From Parapedobacter sp035556095 (GTDB lineage Bacteria; Bacteroidota; Bacteroidia; Sphingobacteriales; Sphingobacteriaceae): DNA of 64,000 bases. The stretch is from assembly GCF_035556095.1 (NCBI RefSeq), contig NZ_DATMFT010000012.1, forward strand, positions 1-64,000, given 5' to 3'. The translations under genes were made by a program, and so were the position numbers. The notes under the pieces are model-generated. The model had not been told where the DNA came from. It did no database searches and worked only from the letters and a program-made list of their open reading frames with translations. Numbering within the stretch: position 1 is the first letter of the stretch; each line of letters starts with the position of its first letter. Shown one piece after another: positions 24,553-33,040 of this stretch.

Positions 24553-24664
24553 ATCTTGGGCAAGTTAATAAATTCATTCGAAAAAAATCCGCCCGTTATT
24601 GACTCCATGGCACGACCATCTTCGTCGTTTTCACGATAAAGATTTTTCTATCTAGCGAAGTTTC

Positions 24665-24672
24665 TATCTTTG
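24665..24672 (+). promoter_or_regulatory. Promoter -7 box for pdxJ
   Basis: TATCTTTG, a full TAnnTTTG match, lies 20 bases before the pdxJ ATG in the divergent 140-base gap with cdaA. Confidence 0.5.
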
Positions 24673-24692
24673 TTAACTAAAGCACGATCACC

Positions 24693-25409
24693 ATGGCTAG
24701 ACTTTCTGTCAATATCAATAAAATCGCAACGCTCCGCAATTCGCGAGGCGGCAATAATCCCAACGTACTGGAAGCCGCACTGGCGTGCGAACGGTTTGGC
24801 GCGCAGGGCATCACGGTGCACCCCCGGCCGGATGAGCGGCATATCCGTTATCAGGATGTATTTGATTTAAAGACGGCCATCCATACTGAATTGAACATCG
24901 AGGGGAATAGCCGCGAGGAGAAGTTTGTGCGGCTGGTGTTGGATGCTCAACCCGCACAGGTCACGTTGGTTCCCGACGATCCGGGGCAGATTACGTCGAA
25001 CCACGGATGGGATACGGTTAAACATCGGTCGTACCTGCAAGATATGTGTGCGCTGTTTAAAGGCGAAGGTATCCGCGTTTCTATTTTTGTGGATGCCGAC
25101 CCTGCCATGGTGGAAGCTGCAGCCGAAACAGGTGCCGACCGTGTGGAATTGTATACCGAGGCTTACGCGCGCGACTACACGGATAACCCGGAGCGTGCCT
25201 TGGCACCTTACCTCGAAGCGGCGAAAGTGGCCCAGCAGGTGGGCTTGGGGCTTAATGCCGGTCACGACCTCGATTTGCATAACTTGCGGTACTTCAACCA
25301 GCATATACCCGGCTTATTGGAAGTGAGCATCGGCCACGCATTGATTGCCGACGCATTGTACCTTGGGCTGGAAGAAACCATTAGGCGGTATAAGGAGCAG
25401 TTGCGGTAG
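24693..25409 (+). CDS. pdxJ: Pyridoxine 5'-phosphate synthase PdxJ
   Basis: PdxJ condenses 1-deoxy-D-xylulose 5-phosphate with 3-amino-1-hydroxyacetone 1-phosphate in de novo vitamin B6 synthesis. The 238-residue TIM barrel shows LSVNINKIATLRNSRGGNNP at the N-terminus, ITVHPRPDERHI, TLVPDDPGQITS and GLGLNAGHDLDLHNL, all family signatures. It is a monocistronic gene between cdaA (divergent) and lepB (convergent, 22 bases apart). Confidence 0.97.
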   Translation: MARLSVNINKIATLRNSRGGNNPNVLEAALACERFGAQGITVHPRPDERHIRYQDVFDLKTAIHTELNIEGNSREEKFVRLVLDAQPAQVTLVPDDPGQITSNHGWDTVKHRSYLQDMCALFKGEGIRVSIFVDADPAMVEAAAETGADRVELYTEAYARDYTDNPERALAPYLEAAKVAQQVGLGLNAGHDLDLHNLRYFNQHIPGLLEVSIGHALIADALYLGLEETIRRYKEQLR

Positions 25410-25431
25410 CAGCGGATACCGCTTCGCCAAG

Positions 25432-26853
25432 CTATTTGATACCCATAAAAATCCGCTCCCACCGTATCTTGTCGAAGAAGGAACCGTCTTTATCCCAGCT
25501 AAGCCATACGAACAGTGCTTTGCCCACAATATGATCTTCTGGCACAAAGCCCCATGCGCGCGCATCTTCCGAGTTGTGGCGGTTGTCGCCCATCATCCAG
25601 TAGTAATTCATTTTGAAGGTGTAACTGTCGGCCTTGGTGCCGTTGAGGTAGATGCCGTCGCCGCGGCTTTCCAGTTCATTGCCTTCATACACGCGGATGA
25701 CGCGCTCGTAGAGCGGCATCGTTAGGCTATCCAGGCTCACCGTCCACCCATTCTTCGGGATAATCAGTGGGCCGAAGTTATCAATATTCCAATGGTACAG
25801 TGAATTATTCGGGAACACACCGGGTTCATTGGTGTCTTGGTGCCGGATATTAGGGACGATTTTGGTAACATTCGCCCAGTTTTTTACTTCTTCATACGCC
25901 TCTTCCGTGAGGAAAAGCCGGTAGGGTTCACGGGCATATGGGTCGTAGTCGATGCGCATGTCCAATAATCGCTGCGGATTCAGTCCGGTACCATCGGTAT
26001 ACACATAATAGTCCATCTGGCTGTGCGGCGGTTCGAACCCGGGCTCCCCATTGATGTACAGGTTTGCTCCGCGCAGCGAAATGGTGTCGCCAGGGATACC
26101 CACGGCGCGCTTGATGTAGTTTTCCCGTTTATCGATAGGCCGGTTGAACGGTGCGTCAGCTTCCATCGGATAGTTGAAAACGACAACGTCATTGCGCTCA
26201 ATCTCTTGGAATCCGGGTAATCTATGGTATCCGATTTTCAGGCCCTCCCAGTAGGCTTTACCGCCGACGAGCGGCATGGTGTGGTGTGCAAAGGGGAAGG
26301 CTACCGGGGTCATCGGTACCCGGGGGCCGTAGTTCAGTTTGCTCACAAAAAGGAAGTCTCCCACCAACAAACTTTTCTCCATAGAGCCCGTAGGGATCAT
26401 ATAGGCCTCAATGAGGAACCCCCTGATCAGCGTAGCAGCCACGACGGCAAATACAATGGCATCTGCCCACTCGCGACCTACGGATTTTTTGTAGGGATAC
26501 TTCTCCTTGAACTCAGCGGTGGCCGACTGGCCAAGATACACTACTTTCGGGTCGTTGCCCCACCACGGGAGCACCACGAAGGGAATTAATACCGTGGCGG
26601 CATATTCCCAAAACCGACGCTTGCCAAAGCTTTTGACCAGATCGAGGTATAATCCATAAAAGATGAAGATATTGACGATTGGGATGAGTAATAGTGCGAT
26701 CCACCATCCAGGATGTCCGGTTATTTTGGTGATTACATATTCGCGGTAGATGGGTATCAGTGACTCCCAGCCTTGGCGACCGGCTTTTACGAAGAGCTTC
26801 CAAAGCCCAAAATGGACAAGGATGAGGATGATGGCAAAAACGATATATCCCAT
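25432..26853 (-). CDS. lepB: Signal peptidase I
   Basis: LepB removes Sec and Tat signal peptides at the membrane. The 473-residue protein is of the long Bacteroidota type: several N-terminal membrane helices, catalytic S157 in MIPTGSMEKSLLVGDFLF, catalytic K248 in NYIKRAVGIPGD, a large insert, and the box GDNRHNSEDARAWGFVPED. The start is the ATG at 26853; an in-frame start seven codons upstream is less like relatives. It is the last gene of the parA-parB-DUF5683-dapB-lepB block and has its own promoter, which shares 35 bases with that of the TAL operon. Confidence 0.94.
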   Translation of the reverse strand: MGYIVFAIILILVHFGLWKLFVKAGRQGWESLIPIYREYVITKITGHPGWWIALLLIPIVNIFIFYGLYLDLVKSFGKRRFWEYAATVLIPFVVLPWWGNDPKVVYLGQSATAEFKEKYPYKKSVGREWADAIVFAVVAATLIRGFLIEAYMIPTGSMEKSLLVGDFLFVSKLNYGPRVPMTPVAFPFAHHTMPLVGGKAYWEGLKIGYHRLPGFQEIERNDVVVFNYPMEADAPFNRPIDKRENYIKRAVGIPGDTISLRGANLYINGEPGFEPPHSQMDYYVYTDGTGLNPQRLLDMRIDYDPYAREPYRLFLTEEAYEEVKNWANVTKIVPNIRHQDTNEPGVFPNNSLYHWNIDNFGPLIIPKNGWTVSLDSLTMPLYERVIRVYEGNELESRGDGIYLNGTKADSYTFKMNYYWMMGDNRHNSEDARAWGFVPEDHIVGKALFVWLSWDKDGSFFDKIRWERIFMGIK

Positions 26854-26907
26854 GGGTTTTTGTTCTGTATACAATTATTATCTTAACGTCCTGTTATATG
26901 TGCCCGC

Positions 26908-26942
26908 CAAACTTAGATAAACTTGCTTTTATATGCAAGTTT
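26908..26942 (-). promoter_or_regulatory. lepB promoter, identical over 35 bases to the TAL promoter
   Basis: On the minus strand: TTG (26938-26936), a 20-base spacer and TAAGTTTG (26915-26908), both promoter elements at ideal spacing, 54 bases before the lepB ATG. All 35 bases recur without change at 63459-63493. The inner arms (AAACTTGC and GCAAGTTT around TTTTATAT) form a stem. Unlike the 63-kb copy, the far side lacks a second -7 box on the plus strand. Confidence 0.65.
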
Positions 26943-27002
26943 ACATAGGCGGCATATAAGACAAGTTTATCGATCTCTCATCTGCCGCTGAAGAACAAGT
27001 TA

Positions 27003-27746
27003 TTATAGATGAAAGTTAAACATTTCGGTCACTTGGTAAAATCCGGTCCGGCCCTGCACCCATTCGGCAGCGACTACGGCACCCAGCGCAAAACCGGCAC
27101 GGCTATGGGCCGTATGTTTAAATTCGAGCTGGTCGACCTCCGAACTATAGAGTACCGTATGGGTGCCGGGAACCTCATCGATACGGTGGCTCTCGATGAG
27201 CAACTCGTGCGCTTTTGGAACGGCTTCGGCTCCATCACCGATAAGGTTGTTTATCCATTCGGTCTTGCCGTCGTTGTGGTCGATAATACCGTCAGCAATG
27301 GTGATTGCCGTACCGCTCGGTGCATCTAGCTTCTGGGTATGGTGAATTTCCTCCACCTGTACGTCATACTGTTTGTAAGGATTCATCGCGGCGGCCAGCA
27401 ATTTGTTGATATGGAAAAATACATTGACCCCAATACTGAAATTAGAGCCATAGAGTAGCGTATTGTTACCGGCTAAGCATCTTTTTTTTACATCTTCCAA
27501 TTGGCCATACCAACCGGTGGTGCCGACAACAATGGGCACACCGGCCGCAAAACATAAATCAATGTTCGCTACCGCGGCTTCGGGCCTGCTGAAATCGATG
27601 GCCACATCGGCACCGCTCAAGTCGCCTGCTACGATGTCCTCGCGGTTATTTTCATCCACAATCAGGTGGATGTGGTGCCCGCGTTTTTGGGCGAAGCGTT
27701 CGATAAGCTGCCCCATTTTGCCGTATCCAAGTAATGCGATGTTCAT
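27003..27746 (-). CDS. dapB: 4-hydroxy-tetrahydrodipicolinate reductase
   Basis: DapB reduces the DapA product in the lysine/diaminopimelate pathway. The 247-residue protein opens with the nucleotide-binding motif MNIALLGYGKMGQLIE and has the catalytic segment EEIHHTQKLDAPSGTA and the C-terminal HTAHSRAGFALGAV. Length is typical for the short Bacteroidota form. It lies between a DUF5683 gene and lepB in a block conserved in this phylum. A repeat tract separates it from the DUF5683 gene. Confidence 0.96.
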   Translation of the reverse strand: MNIALLGYGKMGQLIERFAQKRGHHIHLIVDENNREDIVAGDLSGADVAIDFSRPEAAVANIDLCFAAGVPIVVGTTGWYGQLEDVKKRCLAGNNTLLYGSNFSIGVNVFFHINKLLAAAMNPYKQYDVQVEEIHHTQKLDAPSGTAITIADGIIDHNDGKTEWINNLIGDGAEAVPKAHELLIESHRIDEVPGTHTVLYSSEVDQLEFKHTAHSRAGFALGAVVAAEWVQGRTGFYQVTEMFNFHL

Positions 27747-27747
27747 A

Positions 27748-27818
27748 TTAGTCGTAAGTCTTATGTGGTTAGTCGTATGTCGTTAGTTTTATGTTGTTAG
27801 TTTTATGTCGTAAGTCTA
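27748..27818. repeat. Imperfect short tandem repeat tract
   Basis: Degenerate repetition of a roughly 14-15-base unit of the form TTAGTTTTATGTCG (variants with AGTCG, ATGTG and GTAAG), filling the gap between the DUF5683 gene and dapB. It contains no promoter or terminator that I can see. Confidence 0.65.
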
Positions 27819-27829
27819 TTGCCTCGTCC

Positions 27830-28573
27830 CTAAAACCTTACCCCTATCTTCACGCCGATGGTATAGGGTTGGGATTGGTACGCCCATGACGAGCCGGGGC
27901 TAGCCAATAGGGTAGGGGCAATGCTGAATGCCAAGTCATCATTGATTTCCCACCGGTTTTTGAGCATGGAGTTCACGTAGGCTTCCACGGCCTGGAGCCC
28001 CCACCACCCCAGCGTAACCAGTACGGTAAGGTCACGGTTTCGCCGGTAATAGTCCTTCGCATTGATCATATAGTCCGTGATTTGGCTGCCTGTTCCGAGT
28101 TGTGGATATTTTGTATTCGGCGGGATTGCGTGGTTGTTGTTAATACGGTATTGCACTTCCGATAGGATATCGTGGTAATATCGGTTATTGAATTCGAAGA
28201 CCAGTACAGCGCTAACAAATCCGCCATAGATTACCGGCACTTTTAACCACCACCAACCGCCATTGGTAATCTGCCCCCAGCCGGGTACCATCAGCGATTG
28301 CTTCCAGGGGCGGTTGGACATGGCTTCCAGGGCCAGCCGGGCAGAATCCTTGAATACCACCTGCTCCTGTTCGGCTGCTTCCCGCTCGCGTTTTTCCCGT
28401 TGCCGCCGCTCCCTTCGGGTTTCGTTGGCAGTGGTGTCCGTTGCTGCCGCGGCTACACTATCTACGGGCGTTGTGATGCTATCACGCTGAAGGCTGTCAG
28501 GCTCCTGTGCACGGGCCGTGCCGACGGACATCCCCCAAGCGAACAGCAAGATGATAAGCAGTCGATTCATCAC
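27830..28573 (-). CDS. DUF5683 domain protein
   Basis: A 247-residue envelope protein: signal peptide (LLIILLFAWGMSVGTARA), then a Ser/Thr/Arg/Glu-rich linker (ATDTTANETRRERRQREKRE) and a conserved membrane domain starting SNRPWKQSLMVPGWGQITNG with KVPVIYGGFVSAVLVFEF and VLVTLGWWGLQAVEAYV. The PGWGQ motif is typical of DUF5683. Function unknown. It overlaps parB by four bases, a constant neighbour in Bacteroidota, which suggests a link to chromosome segregation or the envelope. Confidence 0.85.
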   Translation of the reverse strand: MMNRLLIILLFAWGMSVGTARAQEPDSLQRDSITTPVDSVAAAATDTTANETRRERRQREKREREAAEQEQVVFKDSARLALEAMSNRPWKQSLMVPGWGQITNGGWWWLKVPVIYGGFVSAVLVFEFNNRYYHDILSEVQYRINNNHAIPPNTKYPQLGTGSQITDYMINAKDYYRRNRDLTVLVTLGWWGLQAVEAYVNSMLKNRWEINDDLAFSIAPTLLASPGSSWAYQSQPYTIGVKIGVRF

Positions 28574-29493
28574 CAGTCCAATAATTCGAGAATCCGGTTT
28601 AGGTCGTCTTCAGAGTGGAAGGGAATCTCAATAGCCCCCCTGCCCTTTTTATCCAGGGCTTTCAGGCGCACTCGCGTCGAAAATTTCGATGCCAAGTCGT
28701 CTTCCACCTTTTGGTATTGAAAAGACAACGGCGTGGTCCGCGTGTTTTTGGCCGTACCCTGCTGGGTTCGCTGTTGCATATCGCGTACCAATTCCTCTGT
28801 TTTCCTTACGGAAAGTCCTTTTTTTACAATCTCACGGAAGATATACAGCTGTTTGTCGATTTCAGGTACGTTAATGAGCGCCCGTGCATGGCCCATGCTC
28901 AGTTGCCCATCGCGGATGGCTGCCTGTATGACGGGCGGCAGCTTTAACAGCCGAAGGTAATTGGTTACGGTAGACCGATTTTTACTCACGCGCTCGCCGA
29001 GTTCTTCCTGCCTCAGGTTACATTCTTCAATCATCCGCTGAAAACTTAACGCAACTTCAATGGCATTGAGATTTTCACGCTGGATGTTTTCAATGAGCGC
29101 CATCTCCAGCATCTGTTGGTCGTTGGCTGTGCGCACATAAGCCGGTATTTCACTTAGGCCGGCAAGTTTGGCTGCACGGAGGCGGCGCTCACCGCTGATA
29201 AGCTGGTAAGTTCCCCGTTCCGTCTGGCGCAGGGTAATCGGCTGTATAAGTCCCTGGAGTTTGATCGAGTCGGCCAGTTCACGCAATGCTTCCTCATCGA
29301 AATCCGTACGTGGCTGGAATGGATTGACGGCGATTTGGGAAATAGGAACCGGACTGACGCCGGCCGGTATTCGCTGTTCTTTCACATCGCCCACTCCCTT
29401 GTTGTCGGCGGGTCGATGCGTTACCTCTTCCGAGTTGTCAAGCAATGCACTTAATCCCTTACCCAAACCTATTTTCCGTTGTTGTGCTGCCAT
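28570..29493 (-). CDS. parB: Chromosome partitioning protein ParB
   Basis: ParB binds parS sites near the origin, spreads as a CTP-dependent clamp and works with ParA. The 307-residue protein shows the N-terminal nuclease-like domain with NPFQPRTDFDEEALRELA and the GERRLRAAKLAGL box (CTP binding), the HTH region QEELGERVSKNRSTVTNYLRLLKLP and a C-terminal dimerisation domain. It starts six bases after parA. No convincing parS site was found in the window. Confidence 0.96.
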   Translation of the reverse strand: MAAQQRKIGLGKGLSALLDNSEEVTHRPADNKGVGDVKEQRIPAGVSPVPISQIAVNPFQPRTDFDEEALRELADSIKLQGLIQPITLRQTERGTYQLISGERRLRAAKLAGLSEIPAYVRTANDQQMLEMALIENIQRENLNAIEVALSFQRMIEECNLRQEELGERVSKNRSTVTNYLRLLKLPPVIQAAIRDGQLSMGHARALINVPEIDKQLYIFREIVKKGLSVRKTEELVRDMQQRTQQGTAKNTRTTPLSFQYQKVEDDLASKFSTRVRLKALDKKGRGAIEIPFHSEDDLNRILELLDW

Positions 29494-29499
29494 GGTTTA

Positions 29500-30297
29500 C
29501 TATACGCTTACTTGTGCTGTTTCTTCTTTATGGAGGTTGTTTTTCTCAAGGATTTCCCGTGCCAGGTTCAGGTAGTTTATGGCCCCTTTGCAATTCGCAT
29601 CGTGCATGATTACGGCAATGCCAAAGCTTGGGGCTTCACTCAATCGTGTGTTGCGCTGGATAATGGTGTCAAATACAAGGTCATTGAAATGTGTGCGTAC
29701 TTCTTCAACCACCTGGTTGGAAAGTCGCAGCCGCACGTCGTACATGGTTAGGAGGATACCTTCAATCTCCAAAGCGGTATTGAGCCTGTTCTGTACAATT
29801 TTAATGGTATTGAGTAGTTTGCCCAATCCTTCAAGGGCGAAATATTCGCATTGCACGGGGATGATGACCGAGTCGGAAGCCGATAGTGCGTTGATGGTGA
29901 TGAGGCCCAGTGAGGGCGAGCAATCAATCACGATGAAGTCATACTCATCCTTTACCTCGTTCAAAATACCCCGCATTTTGTATTCCCTTTCATGCAGGTT
30001 GATCATCTCGATCTCGGCACCTACCAGATCGATGTGAGCCGGAAGCAAATCAAGATAGGGGGTGTCCGTATGTTGGATGGCTTCGCGCGGACTAAGGTCA
30101 TTGACCAGGCATTCATACACACTGGCTTTAACCGTGCGGGGATCAAAACCGATACCGGACGTAGAGTTGGCCTGCGGGTCTGCATCTACTAACAACGTCT
30201 TATATTCCAGCACGGCCAAACTGGCTGCCAAGTTAATGGAGGTAGTTGTCTTACCCACCCCCCCTTTTTGATTAGCTATTGCAATGATTTTACCCAT
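29500..30297 (-). CDS. parA: Chromosome partitioning ATPase ParA/Soj
   Basis: A 265-residue deviant Walker A ATPase: MGKIIAIANQKGGVGKTT at the N-terminus, DADPQANST, and DFIVIDCSPSLGLIT. It drives origin segregation with ParB. The start is the ATG at 30297; in-frame codons upstream run through the divergent promoter region. Chromosomal context (dapB, lepB) argues against a plasmid origin. Confidence 0.96.
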   Translation of the reverse strand: MGKIIAIANQKGGVGKTTTSINLAASLAVLEYKTLLVDADPQANSTSGIGFDPRTVKASVYECLVNDLSPREAIQHTDTPYLDLLPAHIDLVGAEIEMINLHEREYKMRGILNEVKDEYDFIVIDCSPSLGLITINALSASDSVIIPVQCEYFALEGLGKLLNTIKIVQNRLNTALEIEGILLTMYDVRLRLSNQVVEEVRTHFNDLVFDTIIQRNTRLSEAPSFGIAVIMHDANCKGAINYLNLAREILEKNNLHKEETAQVSV

Positions 30298-30333
30298 GGG
30301 TGATGAAAAATTAGCGCTCTTTTTGTTTCGCAC

Positions 30334-30365
30334 CCCAAAAGTAGGCATTAATTCGTACTTTTGGG
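30334..30365. promoter_or_regulatory. Palindromic divergent promoter region of parA and the FMN reductase gene
   Basis: CCCAAAAGTA and TACTTTTGGG form a 10-base inverted repeat around a 12-base centre. Each arm contains TACTTTTG, a full TAnnTTTG box: 30343-30336 for parA on the minus strand and 30356-30363 for the reductase on the plus strand. -33 elements are not clear. The same layout of back-to-back boxes is found at 63459-63504. Confidence 0.5.
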
Positions 30366-30422
30366 CATTTTAGCAGCTGCGAAAGCGACGGGCTAAGATA
30401 CGCTTTTTTAATTTAATCCATT

Positions 30423-30944
30423 ATGATAACCATCATATCCGGTACGAATCGCCCACATAGTAATACGTTTAAACTTGCTCATTATTATCAGCAAAAACTT
30501 ACGGAGCGACGGGTAGACTCGCATATTCTCTCCCTCGCCGATTTATCGGCTGATTTTATCACAGCCGACATGTATAAAAGCCGCAGTATCTCGTTCCAGC
30601 CCTTCCAAGACCTTATCACGGCGACGGAAAAATTTATTTTTATCATCCCCGAGTATAACGGCAGCTTTCCGGGGATATTGAAGACCTTTGTTGATGCGTG
30701 CCAGTTCCCCAGTAGCTTTTTCAACAAGAAAGCGGCGTTGGTGGGGCTATCCAGTGGCAAATACGGAAATGTGCGTGGGGTTGACCATTTTACGGGTGTA
30801 TGCCATTACGTGCGTTTGCAGGTGCTGCCACTACGCATCCATATTCCACATATCTTCCAGGAACTCGATGACCGGGGCAACCTCTATCGGGAGGATACCC
30901 TGCGATTTACCAACGAACAGATCGACGAATTCGTTCGGTTTTAA
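30423..30944 (+). CDS. NAD(P)H-dependent FMN reductase family protein
   Basis: A 173-residue flavodoxin-fold protein. The FMN phosphate-binding loop is SGTNRPHSNTFKLA at the N-terminus, with IPEYNGSFPGILKTFVD and AALVGLSSGKYGNVRGVDHF, both typical of NADPH-dependent FMN/quinone/azo reductases. Physiological substrate unknown. It is divergent from parA and convergent with the M16 protease genes. Confidence 0.87.
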   Translation: MITIISGTNRPHSNTFKLAHYYQQKLTERRVDSHILSLADLSADFITADMYKSRSISFQPFQDLITATEKFIFIIPEYNGSFPGILKTFVDACQFPSSFFNKKAALVGLSSGKYGNVRGVDHFTGVCHYVRLQVLPLRIHIPHIFQELDDRGNLYREDTLRFTNEQIDEFVRF

Positions 30945-30954
30945 GTTTCCTTCC

Positions 30955-33000
30955 TTATTTCAATTCCTCATCACTGATCTCGCCATTGATGACTACGGTT
31001 TTGGTTACCACTTTCAACGGCATGGGCATCATTTTGCTTACCATGGACACCGTTTCGGGCAGTTGGATGCCATCATAAGTCCCGTAATTTTCGATGGTCA
31101 TTTCGCCCGATAATTCGCTCTCCGTTTTCAGCTTCAGGCCCGAGGCTACGCTAAAGTAAGCAATGGATGTATTTGAGCCTTGGCTCACCTTCATTTTGTA
31201 GGCATCTTCGTCGTTTACTTTGGAAATGCCATCCAGTTCAAGTGTGGCACCACCCGTAGTATAAGCGAGTTCGGGGAAGATCTCTAATAACGACTGGTAG
31301 ATCGTTGCGGCTTCCGCTGGCAGCTCTTGCGATTGTCCCTGCGCAGTCATCGTTACGCGATCGGGCGTAACGACAACCTTAGACAGCACCTGTGGGCCAA
31401 GTTTCGTGCTTTGCACCGCTATGCCCTTGTGCTTATCAACCACTGTTTCGATGGTTAGCGTCATCCCCTGGATTTCCGCTTCGCCCACTTTCTTGATGGT
31501 GTTCACTGCTGCCAGTTTCTCCTTGCCACCGATGGCTTGGAGGTATTTCGCTACCACGCCTTCTGCCGTTACACTGGCATCGGTGATAGCTGCCTTCACT
31601 TCCGGGTCGCCGGTAACCGTGTAATACTGTACATCGCCAAAACGCGCCATCTGATCGGCAAAATCGTCGGTTTTACCCACAATGGTAATCTGTAGATTGT
31701 CGGCATGGACGTACTTGGCGGCGGTGGTATTGACCTGGTCGAGCGTCAAGGCATCCAGGTTTTTCAGGTAGTTTTGGTAATAGTCCTTGGGTAGCTTTTG
31801 CAACTCGGTATTGATGGCAAATCGGGCAATGGTGGACGGCTGCTCTAACGACCGGCCGAAGCTACCTGCCAAGGATGCCTTGGCCAGATCGAGCTCATTT
31901 TGGGTAACCGTATGTTCACCCATGCTGTTCAGCTCGTGGATGAACTCCTGCGTGGCGCTATCCGTTACGGCATTACGTACACTGGCGCTGGTGTTTAACC
32001 TCGCCACCAGTTCGTCCGGGCTGATGCTACCATAAGCGCCATAGGTATACCCTTTATCCTCACGCAGGTTCTGGAAAAGCCTTGATGAAGCACCACCCCC
32101 TAAAATCTCTGCTACCACCGACACGGCAATGACATCGGGGTTGTTGGGCTTCAATGCAAGGGGATATCCAACATTGATGACGGATTGGGCGCTTGCCGGC
32201 CGGTTTACCAACACCACCTTGTTTGCGCTCGGTGCTTTTGGTGTAGGCCACTCATGCTTGGGTACGTCGCCCCTTTCCCAATCCGAGAAGTACTTTTCAA
32301 CGAGCGCTTTGGCTTCCGACACGGTGATGTCGCCCACAATAGCAAGGTAGGCGATATTCGGTTTGAAATAGCTGTTATAATAGCTTTTGATATCGTCCAC
32401 TTGCACATTTTCCACGGTCTTTTCCGTTTCCGTCTCGCCGTAGGGGTGGTCTTTGCCATACATCACGGCGTTCCGGACCACCGTTACGATGCTGTTTGGA
32501 TCTTCCTTGGCTGCGGCCAAGCCCGAAATTGCTTGCTTTTTCAGTTTATCCAATTCGGATGGTGGGAAAACCGGGTTGAACAGTACGTCAGCGAACAGGT
32601 CAAGCAATTGGCCGTTGTACTTTTTCAGTGACGAGGCATTTGCCGAAGTGGATGATGCACTGATGCGGCCGCCGATACGGTCAATGGCTTCGTCGAGCTC
32701 GTCTTTGCTCCGGGTTGTGGTACCGCCCATCAGCATCTCGCCCACGAAGGAGGTAAGCCCTGCTTTGTCGCCTTCTAGAATTGGGTCGCGGTCTAATACC
32801 AATGAGTATGTCACGCGGGGAAGCTTGTGGTTTTCCACCACGAATACCTTCAGGCCGTTGGGCAATGTGAAGGTGGCGGGATTGCCGATGTTGATCTGCG
32901 GAGCGGGCCCAGGCTCCGGGTATTTGCTGCGGTCTACCTGTGCAACGGCAGTTGCCACGCTGCAGAGGGCCACGAAGAGAAATATGCTGGTCTTATTCAT
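30955..33000 (-). CDS. M16 family peptidase-like subunit lacking the zinc motif, with C-terminal extension
   Basis: A 681-residue exported protein (signal peptide to about residue 20, AVAQ). Residues ~45-470 are two M16 domains, but where the active subunit has HxxEH this one reads LTSFVGEML, so it cannot bind zinc and is probably the non-catalytic partner. It retains the C-terminal-domain R/Y elements (SRLFQNLREDKGYTYGAYG). The last ~200 residues (from about ITDASVTAEGVVAKYLQAIGG) form an additional domain resembling periplasmic lipoprotein-carrier-like beta proteins. It starts 40 bases after the active M16 gene. Likely a heterodimeric periplasmic peptidase. Confidence 0.88.
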   Translation of the reverse strand: MNKTSIFLFVALCSVATAVAQVDRSKYPEPGPAPQINIGNPATFTLPNGLKVFVVENHKLPRVTYSLVLDRDPILEGDKAGLTSFVGEMLMGGTTTRSKDELDEAIDRIGGRISASSTSANASSLKKYNGQLLDLFADVLFNPVFPPSELDKLKKQAISGLAAAKEDPNSIVTVVRNAVMYGKDHPYGETETEKTVENVQVDDIKSYYNSYFKPNIAYLAIVGDITVSEAKALVEKYFSDWERGDVPKHEWPTPKAPSANKVVLVNRPASAQSVINVGYPLALKPNNPDVIAVSVVAEILGGGASSRLFQNLREDKGYTYGAYGSISPDELVARLNTSASVRNAVTDSATQEFIHELNSMGEHTVTQNELDLAKASLAGSFGRSLEQPSTIARFAINTELQKLPKDYYQNYLKNLDALTLDQVNTTAAKYVHADNLQITIVGKTDDFADQMARFGDVQYYTVTGDPEVKAAITDASVTAEGVVAKYLQAIGGKEKLAAVNTIKKVGEAEIQGMTLTIETVVDKHKGIAVQSTKLGPQVLSKVVVTPDRVTMTAQGQSQELPAEAATIYQSLLEIFPELAYTTGGATLELDGISKVNDEDAYKMKVSQGSNTSIAYFSVASGLKLKTESELSGEMTIENYGTYDGIQLPETVSMVSKMMPMPLKVVTKTVVINGEISDEELK

Positions 33001-33040
33001 CGTTATCTTATTTATCGTCATCGTTCAAGCGTTTGGGTGA

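Noticed and set aside
27748..27818. Possible CRISPR array
   Set aside because: The repeats are too short and degenerate and have no unique spacers; there are no cas genes.
28570..30297. parA/parB taken as sign of a plasmid or integrated element
   Set aside because: The genes belong to a chromosomal block with DUF5683, dapB and lepB, and no replication or mobilisation gene is near.
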